From NCBI GenBank assembly GCA_020080175.1, contig JAGHQL010000231.1, forward strand, positions 1 through 33,650: a stretch of 33,650 nucleotides of DNA, written 5' to 3'. Position 1 is the first letter of the stretch. Each line of letters starts with the position of its first letter. This document shows, piece after piece, positions 10,800 through 23,694 of the stretch. Position numbers and translations under genes: made by a program. This DNA comes from Glutinoglossum americanum (taxonomy: Eukaryota > Ascomycota > Geoglossomycetes > Geoglossales > Geoglossaceae). Below the pieces are notes generated by a model. That model was not told the DNA's origin and did not search any database. It was given only the letters and a program-made list of their open reading frames with translations.

Positions 10800-12395
10800 C
10801 CACGCGGAGCTTGTGTACCGTGTTATCGTGGGTCGGTAGGCCTAAGTAGCGGCGTTGTCCTCGCATGCACGCTCCCGAAGATGTCATGCGCAATTGACCA
10901 AAGTCCTCGTTATGTAACATCCGGATCGTGTCATCTGTAAGGGAGTTGGGAACAATTGTGGAAACTCCAGGGGCCTAAAAGCAGGAGTAGCAACAGTGCG
11001 CCTAAAGATTACCGCCTTGGTTTCGTCTTGTGTATACGTTGCCGGTTGCCCTCTCAAGTAGTGAGGCTGACCGGTCAGCGATGGATGAGTATGGCTACCC
11101 AACCACTAAAGGCAGCACCGAAGAAAACTAGTGTTGAGGACCATCCAACAGAGAAATAGTTCAGTGGGTAGTGAAACCGGTGAGTATGCGCCTTGTGAGG
11201 TACAGGACGGTGAGAGGAAATGGCAGCAAGACTGGTGGTGATAGCGGTTGTAATAACGGCGGTTAGACGATCACGCACGCTGCGATGAGGCCGCGCGGAG
11301 AGGGGAAGGTGGAAAAGGAGTGCAGCAGCAAGGTCTCTCACGTTTGCCTTTTTGCCTTTCAACTTACCTCCTCAATTGAAAGGAAAAAGAAGGGGAGGGA
11401 GAGAGCGCGCCAAAGCCGGAGCCAAAGTTAGGGCGATAGTCCTCGAGGTGTGAGTTGGCAAAAGCCACGAACCAAAACGGACTCACAGTATTTTTTCTTT
11501 CTTTCACTTCTACACGCAAGCCAGGAATAATTTTTACCTATTATGTGCCGATTAGAACAAGGCGAGGGCCGGGCACCGGCTACGGGCTGTGTCTAACCTG
11601 CATGGCATTAGCTGTTGTGTTGGCACGAATCATCCGTCCAACCATGCAGACGGGGGGGAAATGGCTGCATTGGAAAGCCTTCAATTCCTTCAATTCCCCA
11701 GTCTTCTCAGCACTTTACGGAGCTCAACGGCCAAGGCAAGTTGCGAGTCCGCTCTCAACCATCTGACGTGGTCGCACTTTCGCCTGCCAGCAAGACAATT
11801 TTTCACGTTCCTCGCCGCATGGGTTGCTGCCAATGCGTTATTAATGATTGATCAATCAATCTTTCAACGTCAAAAGTCCTCCATGAAAAAAACAATGCCA
11901 GCACAATCAAATCGAGCCACGGGAGCCTCGGGCTGTTCTCAGTGTTCGGTTTTAGATCCTTCAATCCTCATTTCTCAGTATTCAATCCCCATGCCTCATC
12001 CCCCTCCCTCATCACGCATGGATCGTCTCAACATTGTTCGATGAGCCCTTTATACCTCGCACGCGAGAAATAGTCTTCGGCAAAAGCGAGCAATCATCTT
12101 ACGGATATCACTAGCTATGTATTCCCATTCGCGCAGCTATTTTACACGGGCATAAAATCACCCCACACTAGTTCCTGCAATTGTGCGAATGAGTATGGAG
12201 GAGATAAAGAAGAGGGGAGCTTTTTTTGATGGCCTCCGAATTCACCAGATTGTCGACCATTCGAAGTGCAAACTTTATGGAGGCGCCATATCTAGTGACC
12301 ATAGTCCCAATACATGCCTGATCAATTAAAAAAAATAACTGGAACCTGGTTTGCTGAACAACGGTATTTCTTTCTAGAGTCGATACATACGTTGC
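10800..12395. other. Intergenic region, 1.6 kb, no gene supported
   Basis: This lies upstream of the kinase (-) and downstream of Lon (-). Purine-rich sequence at 11375-11410 sits in the likely kinase promoter or leader. The open frames here (up to about 150 codons) lack domains and usable splice sites. I see no tRNA or repeat element. Confidence 0.5.
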
Positions 12396-15300
12396 TTATG
12401 GCTCATGGAGTTCTTTCTCTCCTGACTTCCCCGACGCCTCGGTTAATTGCGCTTTCCAGATATTTGCTGCATGCTCCTGGTCAAGGTCGTCGAAGACCAA
12501 ATCGAAAACATCCGAGTACCAGCTTGCCGGGTGGCCTTCCAGGCCTTCTTTGATGTTCTGGGTACCGCCGTGTCAGCTGCGATTTCGGCACGACGATTAA
12601 TAGAGTGTAGGGGACCATAGGAGTGACTTACGGCAGGAAGTTCCAGCCAGTCCGACATATTGTCGGCGGGGAATATGATCTTCTTCGCTCCGGCGCGGCG
12701 AGCTGCAACTGCCTTCTCGCGTAGGCCACCAATGCGTAAGACCTTCCCTGTGACTGTAAGTTCTCCGGTCATGGCGATTGTTGGATCTAGTCGGTGGTCA
12801 AGGGCTAGAGATAGTAGAGACGTTGCCATAGTAATACCAGCGGAAGGGCCTTTGAGCATGTTACTAAGACCAATATCATGGTATAGCGGGAGCAAGTAAA
12901 CATACCATCTTTCTGAACTGCGCCTTCTGGACAATGCAAATGTAACTTGGCCTTCTCAAAGAATTTGTTGCGCGGGAAATTTTTTGCCATCAATGACTTG
13001 GCAAATGAATAGGCAATCGAAGTCGACTCCTTCATGACGCTTTTTAAGTTGCCTGTTCTCTCCAAGCCAGGTCGAGATGAGGGGCTTAGAGATGCCTCTA
13101 GTATCGACTCCACATAGAGCGCTGCGCCTCCCATTCGTGTCCATGCAAGTCCCATTGCGACACCTGGTGGCGTTATTTCATAGAGTCTATCGGAAGTGAA
13201 GATAGGAGGGCCGACATAGTCTTTAAGGTTGTCCTTGGTAATGCCAACATGCACCGAATCAGGTACATTAAGACTGAGACGGGGAGTCTCAGTGGTGGCC
13301 TTCTCCATATTGCTTGGTGTCTTCATGATATCTGATCTCTTTTCTGAATCTTCCAAAGCAGCCTTCCCCTCATCGGTCATAGCCTTCTCCTCTGGCAAGA
13401 CACTCTCCCCTAAATCCTGTACAATTTTCAAGGCGGATTTCCTAAAGACCTTTTCAATCTGCTTTTTCAGATTTCTAACGCCGCTTTCTCTACAGTATGA
13501 CTTGATAAGCTCTTCAATGGCGTCTTTTTGAAGTTGGACGTCTACATCCTTTAATCCGCTCATATCCTTCGCAGCTGGAGCAAGGTATCTCTCGGCGATA
13601 GCCATCTTTTCGTCCGCAACATATCCCGATAGCTCGATCATTTCCATGCGGTCAAGCAACGGCCGTGGAATGGTATCGCTCATGTTGGCGGTACATACGA
13701 ACAGCACTTTCGAAAGATCCACCGGCACATCCATATAGTGATCCAAGAAAGAGTTGTTCTGCTCTGGATCGAGAAGCTCGAGAAGAGCCGAGGCCGGATC
13801 ACCCTGGTGCCCTCTGCCAATCTTGTCTATCTCATCAATGAGAATCAAAGGATTCTCAGTCTGACATTTCTTCAATGCTTGGATAATACGCCCTGGAAGT
13901 GCTCCAACGTAGGTCCTCCGGTGCCCTTTAATCTCAGCAACGTCTGTTAAACCCCCAACGCTGAACCGATAGTACTGTCGATTGAGAGCTCTTGCGATGG
14001 ATTTTCCGATGCTAGTCTTCCCAACTCCGGGGGGTCCCACAAAGCAAAGTATCTTTCCTTCGACAGTACCTCTTAGTTTGCCAACGGCAATGAACTCGAG
14101 GATACGGTCTTTCACATCCTTTAGTCCATAATGATCTTCATCAAGGACCTTCATTGCGTTTGCGATGCCGAAGTTCTCGGGACTCCTCTGACCCCAGGGA
14201 ATTTGTGTAAGCCAATCGAGGTAGTTTCGCGTTACGTTAAATTCAGAGGCTGCGGGCTCCAGGTGTGCCAACTTGTTGATTTCTTCATCAAAGACCTTCT
14301 TGACGGCCTCTGGCATAGCGAGTTTCTCAGCCTTTTCCCTAAATTTCTCAACCAGCTTGTCCTTCCCGTCAGACTCGATGCCAAGCTCCCTACGGATACC
14401 CTTCATCTGCTCCATAAGCCAATATTCTCGTTGCCGCTTCTGAATTTTTGCCTCCACATCCTTAGAGATCTTGGATTGTAACTGGGCATTCATCAACTCC
14501 TTTTTAAGAACCACAAGAGCTTTAGATAACCGCTCTTCTACGCTGAGTGTTTCCAGTACGTCTTGTAATTCCTTGACCTCGCCAGCAGACACAGCCGCAG
14601 CGAAATCCGCCAGCTTTGCCGGTTCGTCGATGACATTACCGGCAGACTGGCTCATCGAAAACGTAGATATCTGGTCTCTGAAAAGAGGGTTCAGGTTGGC
14701 AACCTCTTTGAATACGTTGACAATTTCGCTAGTAACTGCCCGAATAACAGGGCTTTTCTTGTCGTGAGGTTCCTCTGTCAGGTTCTCCACGCTCACCAAA
14801 CTCACGGGATATTTCCTGAGGAATGAAGTTGGCTCATACTGCTGAGTTGCGGGGTCTCTAGACTGTTGGTCGATGGCGGTCTCTTCGAAACTTGCTACTA
14901 CGTCACCTTTCCTCTCTTGCGCCAGCCCATCTGTTACAGTCGAACTTTCTGCCGCCTCTATTTCAGCGGCCAACGGACCATCGGCTTTCCTCCCTGTTGT
15001 GCCCTCTTTCCCGCGATTTGGTGGGATTAGGTGGGTCATCTTGATCCTCCTGTGTGGGTACAGGACTGCAGTCAGACTATTCTCCTCCCCATGCACCGGA
15101 AACGCGCTTGTAATTTGCGCAAACACTCCGACCGAGTGGACATCATCAATGCTGTCTATGGTGTCCTGGTCCGCACTTTCGTCTTTGAACAAAAACGCCC
15201 CAATATACGGTTGCCCTCGTTTCATCATTTCCTGTATCGCCGAGGCAACATTGGGATCCCGGATGGTGACAGCCTTGTAAAAGCCCGGAAATAGCGGCCG

Positions 15301-15849
15301 CTTCGCGATGGGTATTGCCATGACTTGCGGATACACCTCCGGTACCGTTGGTTTCTGGAGTGAGCGTTCCGGAGAGGCCTTCCGACCTTTCCTCGCGTTA
15401 TCCCCGCCAGGGCCACTCTCTGCCCCACCTCCATTGCTGCCATTTGACCGCCCATCGCGGCTGCTAGTAGACGTAGAGCTTGGAATAGGTGTAGGCTCCG
15501 CCGACTTGTCCTTCGTCTCTATAGGTTCTTCGCTATGCCGAGGGTCTGTCACATTGTCCTTATCGTTTTTGTCCCCCCCCTCCTCTTCCTCGATCACGCA
15601 TTCCTCAGACTCTGGTTTTGACCCATGGGGCTTTTCCTTTCCTCTCGCGGGAAACGTGGAAAAGGCCCTCGCTACAGACAGAGGTAACGAGTGAACGGAC
15701 GGATACCGTGAGCCTAGTGAGGTGGAAGGCTGATGGCACCTTATGGAGATAGGAATATGTGTTGTCCGCCATGGGCGAAGGGATCGAGAAGTATTCCTGT
15801 GCACATTAAGGAGGACAGCTCTCCACGGCAAATTTTGGCCGTTGAGCAT
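12396..15849 (-). CDS. pim1: Mitochondrial ATP-dependent Lon protease (Pim1)
   Basis: Exons (minus strand) 15849-12906, 12849-12632 and 12557-12396 join in phase to 1107 residues; the introns are 56 and 74 bp. The start at 15849 gives a basic, Ser/Arg-rich presequence without acidic residues over the first ~65 residues, as expected for matrix import; an upstream in-frame ATG at 16020 would bury it. The order is: acidic/Ser-rich linker, Lon N-terminal domain (from [18 protein letters not shown], about 173), AAA+ module with Walker A GPPGVGKT near 605 and Walker B LILIDEID near 668, then the peptidase domain. The catalytic dyad is S984 (GPSAG) and K1027 (LREKAV), spaced 43 residues apart as in bacterial Lon. 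The first intron splits the Gly codon of KDGPSAG. Lon degrades misfolded and oxidised matrix proteins and helps maintain mtDNA. Length and motifs look intact. Confidence 0.97.
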
Positions 15850-16441
15850 GCTCCGACAGGACAGATATTTAGTTGACAACCTCCGGCTGACGTCAATCCG
15901 AAAAATGTCTCTCAAGACTAGATGGCAGTACCTTAGAATATTCAATCGTACTTCCTCGTATAAAATAGGAATGCAAAGAATGCAGTAAAGAACGGTGAGC
16001 GTGAAACCAAAAGAGAGCAAGGCAAAGTTGTTTCATCGGTGACGATGGCAATCTGATAGGTTATGTAAGCGAACGCCCCACGAGAAACTTGAATAAAATC
16101 TCACACTTTTGCCGTCACGCCTACTCTCGACCACTTGATTCCCCCATTTTCTACGTTGCGAAAGGGATCTTTAACTCCTAGATGGAGAGCCGCACCGGAA
16201 CACTCTAAGCACTCAAACCTATATTTGAAACTCTGCAGCGTTATGCAGATCTATCATATTGCTTATTTGAACATGTTTATTCTCAATGCGAACTGGTCAA
16301 CTTTACAAAAAGAAAATTAGAGCTAAAAGATCTCGCCATGTGGGTAATGCGTTAGACTGCAAGAGACAACACTGCTGGAAAAGCCTATCACCTTCACCCT
16401 GCCAAAGACTCATATTCGTACGACGACCATCTCGCGGTTGT
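15850..16441. promoter_or_regulatory. Lon upstream region / Bro1 3' flank
   Basis: This separates the Lon start from the Bro1 stop, both on the minus strand. It should hold the Bro1 3' untranslated region and terminator (about 16300-16441, AT-rich) and the Lon promoter. No specific site could be assigned. Confidence 0.5.
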
Positions 16442-16649
16442 TTATTTCCAAGCGCTTAAGCTAGCCCAGGGATCTGACTGTCCTTGCTGCTGACTCTCCC
16501 TCCGAGGTCGTGTCTGTGGGTTTGGCATGTAGCTCGCCGGCCCAGTCGGATATCCTGCGACCGGAGGATTAGGGTAACTTTGCTGCGGACCTATTGGCGG
16601 CGGACCGGGGGGCGGCGGCGGCGGGACGTATCCTGAGGGTACATACTGT

Positions 16650-16682
<33 letters not shown>

Positions 16683-19600
16683 CCCTGAGGCGGGTATCCG
16701 TATTGCCCCGGAGGCTGCGAGAAGTGTTGCGGATTGGGTGGCGGAGAGACGGGTGTCTGGTAGGACTCGCGCCGCTGGTAAGTACTAGGGTTGTATGTCT
16801 CGCGAGTCGCCGAGCCCCCGTGGTTAAAAGATTCTCGTCGCGGTGCATGCTGCGGTTGCTGCTGGTAGGAGCCATTTGGCGCCGCCCCGTATTGGTAACC
16901 TTGCTGAGATTGGGCTGTTGCCGGTGAGTGTGAGGCGGGCATAGTATATTGGCCAGTGAAGGTCGTCGACGGATAATTAGGAGAAATTGGTGCTGAAGTC
17001 GTGTGATACGTGTTATTGGATCCTTGGTAGGAGGTCGGTAAAGTTGAGGGACGAGGTGTAGTGGATTTGAGTTTGGATGGTGATGTTGTCGGGTCCATGG
17101 ACATTCTTTCCATCAGTTCCTTCAGCCGTTCCCGCTCTCTGTCAGCTTGACCCCCGGCCTTACTTTCTTTATCTTTTTCGATCTGACTAAGTAGCTGTGC
17201 ACCCTCCGATCTTCTATTGTTAACGAACGTCTCCACATTCTTCTCTAGACTGTCTACTGTATCCCTCATTTCTGAGTAAAACTGGGTTGCCTTGAACAAG
17301 CCAGCGTTCAGATCAATAAATGCCTGGTAGATTCTCTTGTATTTTACCATGACCGCATTTCGTTGCCGCGTGATGCTCTCGTATTTGCTCTGCTCTGAAC
17401 GTACGCGCTTGTCCTGCAGCAGGTCGCTATAAGCAGTCGTAAGCTCTTTCATAAGCGAGGCCTGCTTGTGGTTGGCCTGTAAGAGTCGGGTTTGATGCGG
17501 TCGGTATTTCTCGAGCTCTGCTTGAAAGAGCTGGCTCTCGTGATTTGATATAGATTTTTTGTTCAGAATCAAGACATTAGAAATGTCGTCATTGTGCACC
17601 TTGGGTACGTCAGCTTGGAAAGGACGTCTAGAATAGCAGGTGAAGACAAGCACACCTTCTCCTTCAGGTCTTTCAGAACTTGCACCCTCTCTCTTTTGAT
17701 CAGGTTTAATTTCTTGAGCAGGTCTTCAACTCGTGAGATTTGATCCATAACGCTAAGGCCGCCTTCCCCGTAGTCCTCGTCCAGTAGTGTCCCCTCAACC
17801 CCCGCAGAGCTAGGGCTCCCAACGCTTCCATTTCGTCCCCTTCCACGAGCATTCGCCTTTGTCATCGCTCTCTGGAAGAGTACGTCAGATTCGTCAGTTT
17901 CACCAGCTGATCGCATCTGCTCAAAATCTGGCTCGTGTTGTCTGAACGTACTGAATAGCTGCGAATCGCTATTGCTGGCTTCCTCGATAGCCCCGCGGTA
18001 ATTCCGGATATCGTTTCTCAACGTCGTGGTCAACCTGGAACTCGGCTGCTGCGTCCAGTCTGGCCCATACTTCGATCGCATCTTCTCGCAGACGCTCTCC
18101 TCCATATCCAGCTGCTTCGTACTACGCTCTAGGATGGCGACCATATCCCTTTTATCTGCTTTCAACTGTTCGAAGACCGCAAGAAATGGTTCGTGTCCAG
18201 CTAGCTCTTCACACCACCCTCTGAACTCATCATCAGCTATCACTTCTTGATCCAGCCCGCCTTTCAATACCTTCAGACTGCTAGGTAACTTTAGATAATC
18301 TAGACTGGCTGCCATCTCGCCATTTGCTATCTCAACCTTCTCAGTCTCCGCTCTCACGAGTTTCGCTTTTTCCTCATCGTACAAACTAGCAGACTCCGTG
18401 ACAGACATAGGGATGATCTTTTGAAAAATATCCGGTCCTATAATCCTCTGGATGTCTTGCCCCGCATAGAGTTCGCTCACCGGAATCGCCTTAGCTGCTG
18501 GTAATTTTGGAATGACGGCAAGCGCCGCTTCCCCTGGGACCGCTTGGTGGTAGATGAAGTCATTGTCCTTCACAAACTCTCCTAGTCTGTCCTGCAGGCT
18601 CGCAAGGTTTCTCCGGGTTATCTCCACTAAAGTAGCCCCGGTTTCTGAGCTTAAGTTTGAGTTGGCCGGTACTGACTGGGGGAACGCATTTGCAATTCGA
18701 TGAGCTTCCTTTGCTAGCGACTCCGCAAGTTGTAATCTCGCAATTGCAATACCATGCGAGTTTGCATCGTTGTCTGCAAGAGCCTGGTAGTACTGCGCGA
18801 GCGAACTCATGTAATTTAGCTTAACCTACAATAGTTCTCAGTTAGCACCCCTAGCACCACGAACTTGGATTGGATCTTGACACGGAAGCGTATGGCACTC
18901 AAGTCACCCACAAGCTATAGTGGGAGGCGCATAATGCGGCACATACGCGAATAGAGATAAGAGTAGGCGCTAGTCTATTAAGGGCAGCACTCGGCGCAGT
19001 ATAAGGGTTGGTGTAGAATGGTGTGCACAAGTGAACTAAAAACCAAAGGAAAGTCATACCTGGCAAACCAGCAACCAGACCTTCTCGAAAATAGCCTTGT
19101 TTACATTCTCCTGCACGCCTTCTGAAGCCTGAGCATATAGAAATCCGGCTTGGCTGGCCAGTTTGGCCAGCAATCCCACCTTCTTATCGTCCGCAATCTG
19201 TTTCTCCAGGAAGACCTCTTGGCCCTGAGCCAACATAATAGCAATAAGGGTTTTTACGGTGTCTCGGCTCAGATCTGTGGAGGGTGCATGCAGGAAATTC
19301 TCATTGATGTAGGTAAACATGCCAGCAGACGCTTGGAATGAGTTGTAGGCCGTCTTAAGACCGGTATCTTCAGATCGATTTTGATGGGCGGCATGGCAGG
19401 AGAGGACTGCAGAAATATTGAAAATGATGGAGGCTTTTTCATACGCTAGAGAGTACTGTGATGTTGGCTTGTGTGTGAAAGCATCGAACCTGACAAAGCC
19501 AGCCATTAGTCAAATTTAATTCGTTAAAGGTAGGCCTAAAATCTTAGCTAGTCATCAGCTGCGGGGCTTACCAAGTGAAGGAAATCTTAATGTGATTCTC

Positions 19601-19849
19601 ATCTACCGGAAATCTCAAGTCTAATAATTCCAGCTGGCCGTAGTAACGATATAGCAGGTCCCTCCCAGCCGCACTATCCTTGCCCGCCCCCCTCATGTCC
19701 TGCCGCAGGCGATTCAATGTCGCACATTCCTCTGCGTACCGTTCCGGGTCATCGCCATATGTCTGTCGAATATAGGTCTTAAGCGGCGCAATCCAGTCAA
19801 TTTCATTGGTCTGCTTTAGCGGACTAGAGATCATTGGGGCTTGCATCAT
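16442..19849 (-). CDS. bro1: Vacuolar protein-sorting protein Bro1 (ALIX family)
   Basis: Four exons, 19849-19572, 19489-19060, 18825-17656 and 17599-16442, give 1011 residues in a continuous frame; introns are 82, 234 and 56 bp. The start is the first of two tandem ATGs (MMQAPMISSPLKQT). Residues 1 to about 390 are the BRO1 domain, with near-invariant fungal stretches such as YAEECATLNRLRQDMRG, FDAFTHKPTSQYSLAYEKAS and SHGIAIARLQLAE. Residues 400-770 are helical, V-domain-like. The tail is Pro/Gln/Tyr-rich with a Q12 run and PPPPPPGPPP. Bro1 binds ESCRT-III (Snf7) on endosomes and recruits the deubiquitinase Doa4 during multivesicular body sorting. The N-terminus matches Bro1 rather than the pH-signalling paralogue PalA/Rim20. 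Confidence 0.95.
16646..16681 (-). repeat. Poly-glutamine codon tract in bro1
   Basis: Twelve consecutive Gln codons, CAG and CAA mixed, lie in the proline-rich tail of Bro1. A slippage-driven length polymorphism between strains is plausible. Confidence 0.85.
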
Positions 19850-21425
19850 CGTGCCAGCGGTGGTGAGGCGAGCGCAGGATAGCCCCGCCCACCGATGCTA
19901 CCCTTAGGGGGCTATTCGTCTGCAGTGGAAGTGAGGTGGCTTGAAGGGCAGCTTGGAGGTCGTCTGCAGGTAGCGTCGGCGATGGCGAGAGCGACGACAA
20001 ACCAGGGACGCGGGGCAAGTATCCTAAATGGGGAAGGAAATGGAAATGGAAGGAAATGACAAGAAACAGGATGAGACAAGACAAGAGTATGAGTGTAGTG
20101 TCTGCTAGTTCGCTGATGCACGAGGAGTAATTCTGGCGGTAACCGCAATCACAAAGTACGGCGTACTGTGCTTGTAATGCAATGCGGGATGCCGGGTTTG
20201 TGCGTGTGTCGCCCAGAGCCGCGAGCGAGGAAGTATGTAGCACGGGCGTAAGCGTTAAGTTAGTTGTATTAGCTCGGGAGTACAAGGGTTGAAGCTCGTG
20301 TCATTGGAGAAAGTCGGCATCCGCGGATCTCAGTTAAGCGACGCCTCTTCAGTGCAGCGAGAAGTTATGTAAGGACGCATCCTCACGAGAATCAGGAACA
20401 GGATATTCCACAGCCCCAGTTGAGAGCAAGAGAGATGTGTACGCGGAATGTAGCAGAGCCGTCGTTGAAGCTGGCGTCTGTTCCGATGCTGCATCCCACA
20501 GCCAAGCGCATCATTCCCCCTTTTGAACCGATAGATTAGCGATATTGTAGACAGTTATCCGCCGTGTGCTGGATGGTTCTATCTTGCAGGTTGTGGGCGA
20601 ATAATGAGAACGAGGGGTTAGACTGAGTTGGGTTGACGTGAAACCTATAAGCGCCCTCTCACACTGGTGGCAACAAGGGCCTTATCACCCCTGTCGGCCC
20701 GGATGAACACCGAGGATATGACGCCAGGCTAGGTTCTGCATGCCGAATGAGTATGTGTATATCCCATGTAATATAGAGGCATACATAACGGTTACTGTAC
20801 CACAGCGATCGCCCCCATCCCAAAGGCACGGGGGGGCCAGCTATTCCGAAGAAAGACACCGCAGTAATAAATGATTCCTAGATTCTACTAAGCAAGGCCG
20901 AGCAGAGAGAAGGCTGAGTATAGGCATAAAGTCCGATTCTATCTCACTGCAATTACAAATCTTGCACAAGCAGGACCGCTCGTCGAATGGGAAAGTCCCT
21001 GTTATAGCATAGGGAGCAGAGGAAGCATGCTTGACATGCAGAGGCTGTCCTGCGCGCGCGAACACTCCAGCAGTGATCAGGTACATTGCACCGAGGACGA
21101 ACAAAAGTGAGTCCGGAGCAGTGTGTGTGCCGAGGTTTTACCACCCAGTGCTGTAATACTCTCTTCCTTTTCATCTAGTCACATCCCAGGATATAGGATA
21201 TAATCCTAGAAGGCTCCCCACGAGGAGGACTAAATGATTTGAGCGGATTGAGGTCCGGTGAGATGAGGTTCTCCATGTTATCTAAACACTCGCTACCGTA
21301 ATGGTACATGTATGTGGATATAGTTACAGTTTCCCCAACGCGATATCTATAAGCAGTCAATCCATACTCATAGTGACATCCGCCAAACTCCATCGCATTC
21401 GTGGGTTACTCCTGTTAGGATCCAT
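19850..21425. other. Intergenic region, 1.58 kb, between bro1 and mdj1
   Basis: This contains the bro1 promoter and leader (about 19850-20500) and the mdj1 3' flank. Minus-strand frames at 20841-21393 are cysteine-rich by composition but broken into short pieces with no domain or supported splicing. No RNA gene was recognised. Confidence 0.5.
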
Positions 21426-23212
21426 CTAGCCCGACCCCGATGCTTTCTTTGGCTCTTCGTTTTCGCTTTCTTGGTGATTGGCTGGTTTAGTGTGTGTAGA
21501 ATCGTGTGATGGATTTTTTTCATGTGGATGCGTAAGGTTATCCGTGAGTTTGCTCCATGCCGACTTCAGGAAGCCTGAGCCTTTAGGAGAAGAGCTACCT
21601 AAATCCGAATCTGAACCCGAGCTAGGCGGCGGCGGAGATGGCGGAGGGGACGGTGATGAAGAGCTGTAGCCTGATCAACAAGACTGTAGTGGGCGGTGAT
21701 CAACAATTTCTTTAGGAAACTTACGGATTCTGACCCAAATTCATAACCCTTTTCGCCGTTTTATCTCCTACTTCGTCTGCTAGCAATTCCAATAATGTCC
21801 GTTCATTTGCACTCAGGTACTTTGGCATCATGACCTTGAACTCAACCTGGAGGTCCCCCTGCGCCCCCCTTCTACCTCCAAGCTTTCTCATTCCCATCCC
21901 TCCCAGAGTAATCTTGTCTCCAGTCCCTGTACCGGTAGCTATTTTTACCTTGACATCTCCGTCCAGGGTGGGAATCTTAACCTCTCCACCTAAAACAGCA
22001 GTAGTGAATGGGATCGTGGCAGTGTATAATACGTCTGAACCCTGTCGACTGAACTTGGAGTCTGGCGCTACCCGTATAAAAACGTACAGGTCACCATTGG
22101 TAGACCTCACACTCGGGTTTGCTGCCATTCCGGTAGGTGGGGCGTCACCTTCTCCGGATACTCGCAATCTCATACCATCTTCTACACCGCCAGGGATCTC
22201 TACAGTGACAGCTTTCTTCCCCCTGACTACCCCATTCCCTGAACATGTGCTGCACTCTCCTCCCCGCGGAATGGTGATTCCTTGCCCGCCACACGCGTCA
22301 CATGTACTCGCCATCTGAAATCCGCCTTGCATGAAATGCACCCGTGTGCCCGTTCCTCCACATCGTTTACACTCTGTTCGTTTCGTCCCCTTTTTCAGGC
22401 CACTTCCCGCACATATCCGACATTTCACAAGAGGCGTGATGTGTATATCCTGGCTCGTGCCCTTCGCCGCATCCATAAAGGAAATGCTTGCCTGCACTTC
22501 AATATTCTCCCCCACCAAAACTTCCTCTGCAAATGGCCCCCCTCTCGACCTCCTCCCCCGTCCACCGCCTCCACCAAATGCACTGAATAGATCCTCAAAC
22601 GAAAAATCTGCCCCGAAGCCCCCCCCAAATCCAGAGAAGCCTCCAGCCCCTGCAGCGCCTCCAAAGGGACCCCCAGCCCCTGCAGAAGGATCAAACCCCC
22701 CACTTTGGTCAAAGGCCGCGGCACCATGATGATCCCAAGCTTCTTTTTTCTTAGGGTCTGAGAGCAACTCATACGCTGATTGAAGTTCTGCAAACCTGTC
22801 TTTCGCGTCGGGTTCCTTGTTCGTGTCAGGGTGGTACTTTTTTGCCAGTGAATAGTATGCCTTCTTGATGTCCGAGGATGTAGCGGATTTGTCGACGCCC
22901 AGAATGGTGTAAGGGTTCTTGGTCGCGAAAAGAGCTGGAGAAGAGTTAAAAGCCTAGGGAGGGTCTGTAAGATCTACCATGCACATCGAAAGGAGCGAGA
23001 CGCTGGGGGGTTGGACTCACTCTCCGATTTACAGGGGGCCTTCTCCGGAATTCGACTCGCGGCCGGACAATACCCTTAGTAGCACCACCAAAGCAGACAG
23101 AGAAATCCCGTGCCTGGATCCGGCTTGAGATAGCACTGTGACCTCTCTGGCATGCTTTGGGGGCGTTGAGGAGGCGGATTGGTATGGCCCTCCCAGTATT
23201 AGCCAGACTCAT
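21426..23212 (-). CDS. mdj1: Mitochondrial DnaJ co-chaperone Mdj1
   Basis: Three exons, 23212-23021, 22953-21725 and 21663-21426, give 552 residues. Intron 1 (67 bp, GTGAGT...CCCTAG) and intron 2 (61 bp, GTAAGT...CTACAG) were chosen because they keep the frame and restore the family sequence [14 protein letters not shown]. The order is: basic mitochondrial presequence (1 to about 70), J domain 77-141 with HPD at 105-107, a Gly/Phe-rich linker, four CxxCxGxG zinc repeats ([32 protein letters not shown]), then C-terminal substrate-binding domains. The last exon adds a Ser/Pro-rich tail ending in [10 protein letters not shown]. Mdj1 stimulates the mitochondrial Hsp70 and passes unfolded proteins to folding or to Lon/Pim1. 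Confidence 0.95.
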
Positions 23213-23694
23213 CTTGCTCAGCGCCCTAAAGGGCTTCTAGAGGATTTCCTAGACCCTGGGATTATATCAGAGGTAGATATGATAAACGTGATGATTATCC
23301 TACCTAAAGGTGAATGTAAACGTGTATCTAGGATGGGAGAGCACGAGTTAAGAGTCGCTAACTTTTTTTTTTCGCACCGATGATGCACATGTTTTCGCTT
23401 AGTCATCAAATTTATAGAAATTCTTGTTTAGGAAAGCTTCGTGGTATAGATCATACTAGAGTGCCAGGAAGCAAAACCTTGAATAGATTATCATAGCTGA
23501 TTTTTGCTATCGATATTACAAAGCAACAGCAACAGACCCGGATGCAAGACCAAAACACCTCTGCATTATTACCTCTGGCCCTATCGAACGCCAATCCTGA
23601 AATGCTTCTAGCCATAGCCGCGTCCATACTTTGATCGCAGACACATATTGGAAACACTCCCATACTCTGCTCGAAGCGTTCCGAGGGGTAGAAA
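23213..23694. promoter_or_regulatory. mdj1 upstream region / 3' flank of the SAP30-type gene
   Basis: About 480 bp lies between the mdj1 start and the stop of the next minus-strand gene. A nine-base T run (23365-23373) and AT-rich sequence near 23400-23500 are present. TTC/GA half-sites at 23235-23248 resemble a heat-shock element but the spacing is imperfect. Confidence 0.4.

Noticed and set aside
15849-16020. Upstream in-frame ATG extending Lon by 57 residues
   Set aside because: It would put a hydrophobic, acidic-containing segment ahead of a good mitochondrial presequence; the start at 15849 fits the family.
20841-21393. Cys-rich minus-strand frames
   Set aside because: Short, shifted frames that could not be joined by credible introns; no repeated Cys spacing pattern.
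22954-23020. Alternative mdj1 intron using donor GTAGAT and acceptor CTCCAG
   Set aside because: It keeps frame but needs a very short intron and a poor donor; GTGAGT...CCCTAG gives the family-like [15 protein letters not shown] junction.
23228-23250. Heat-shock element upstream of mdj1
   Set aside because: Half-sites are present but the five-base spacing is off, so it would be over-reading.
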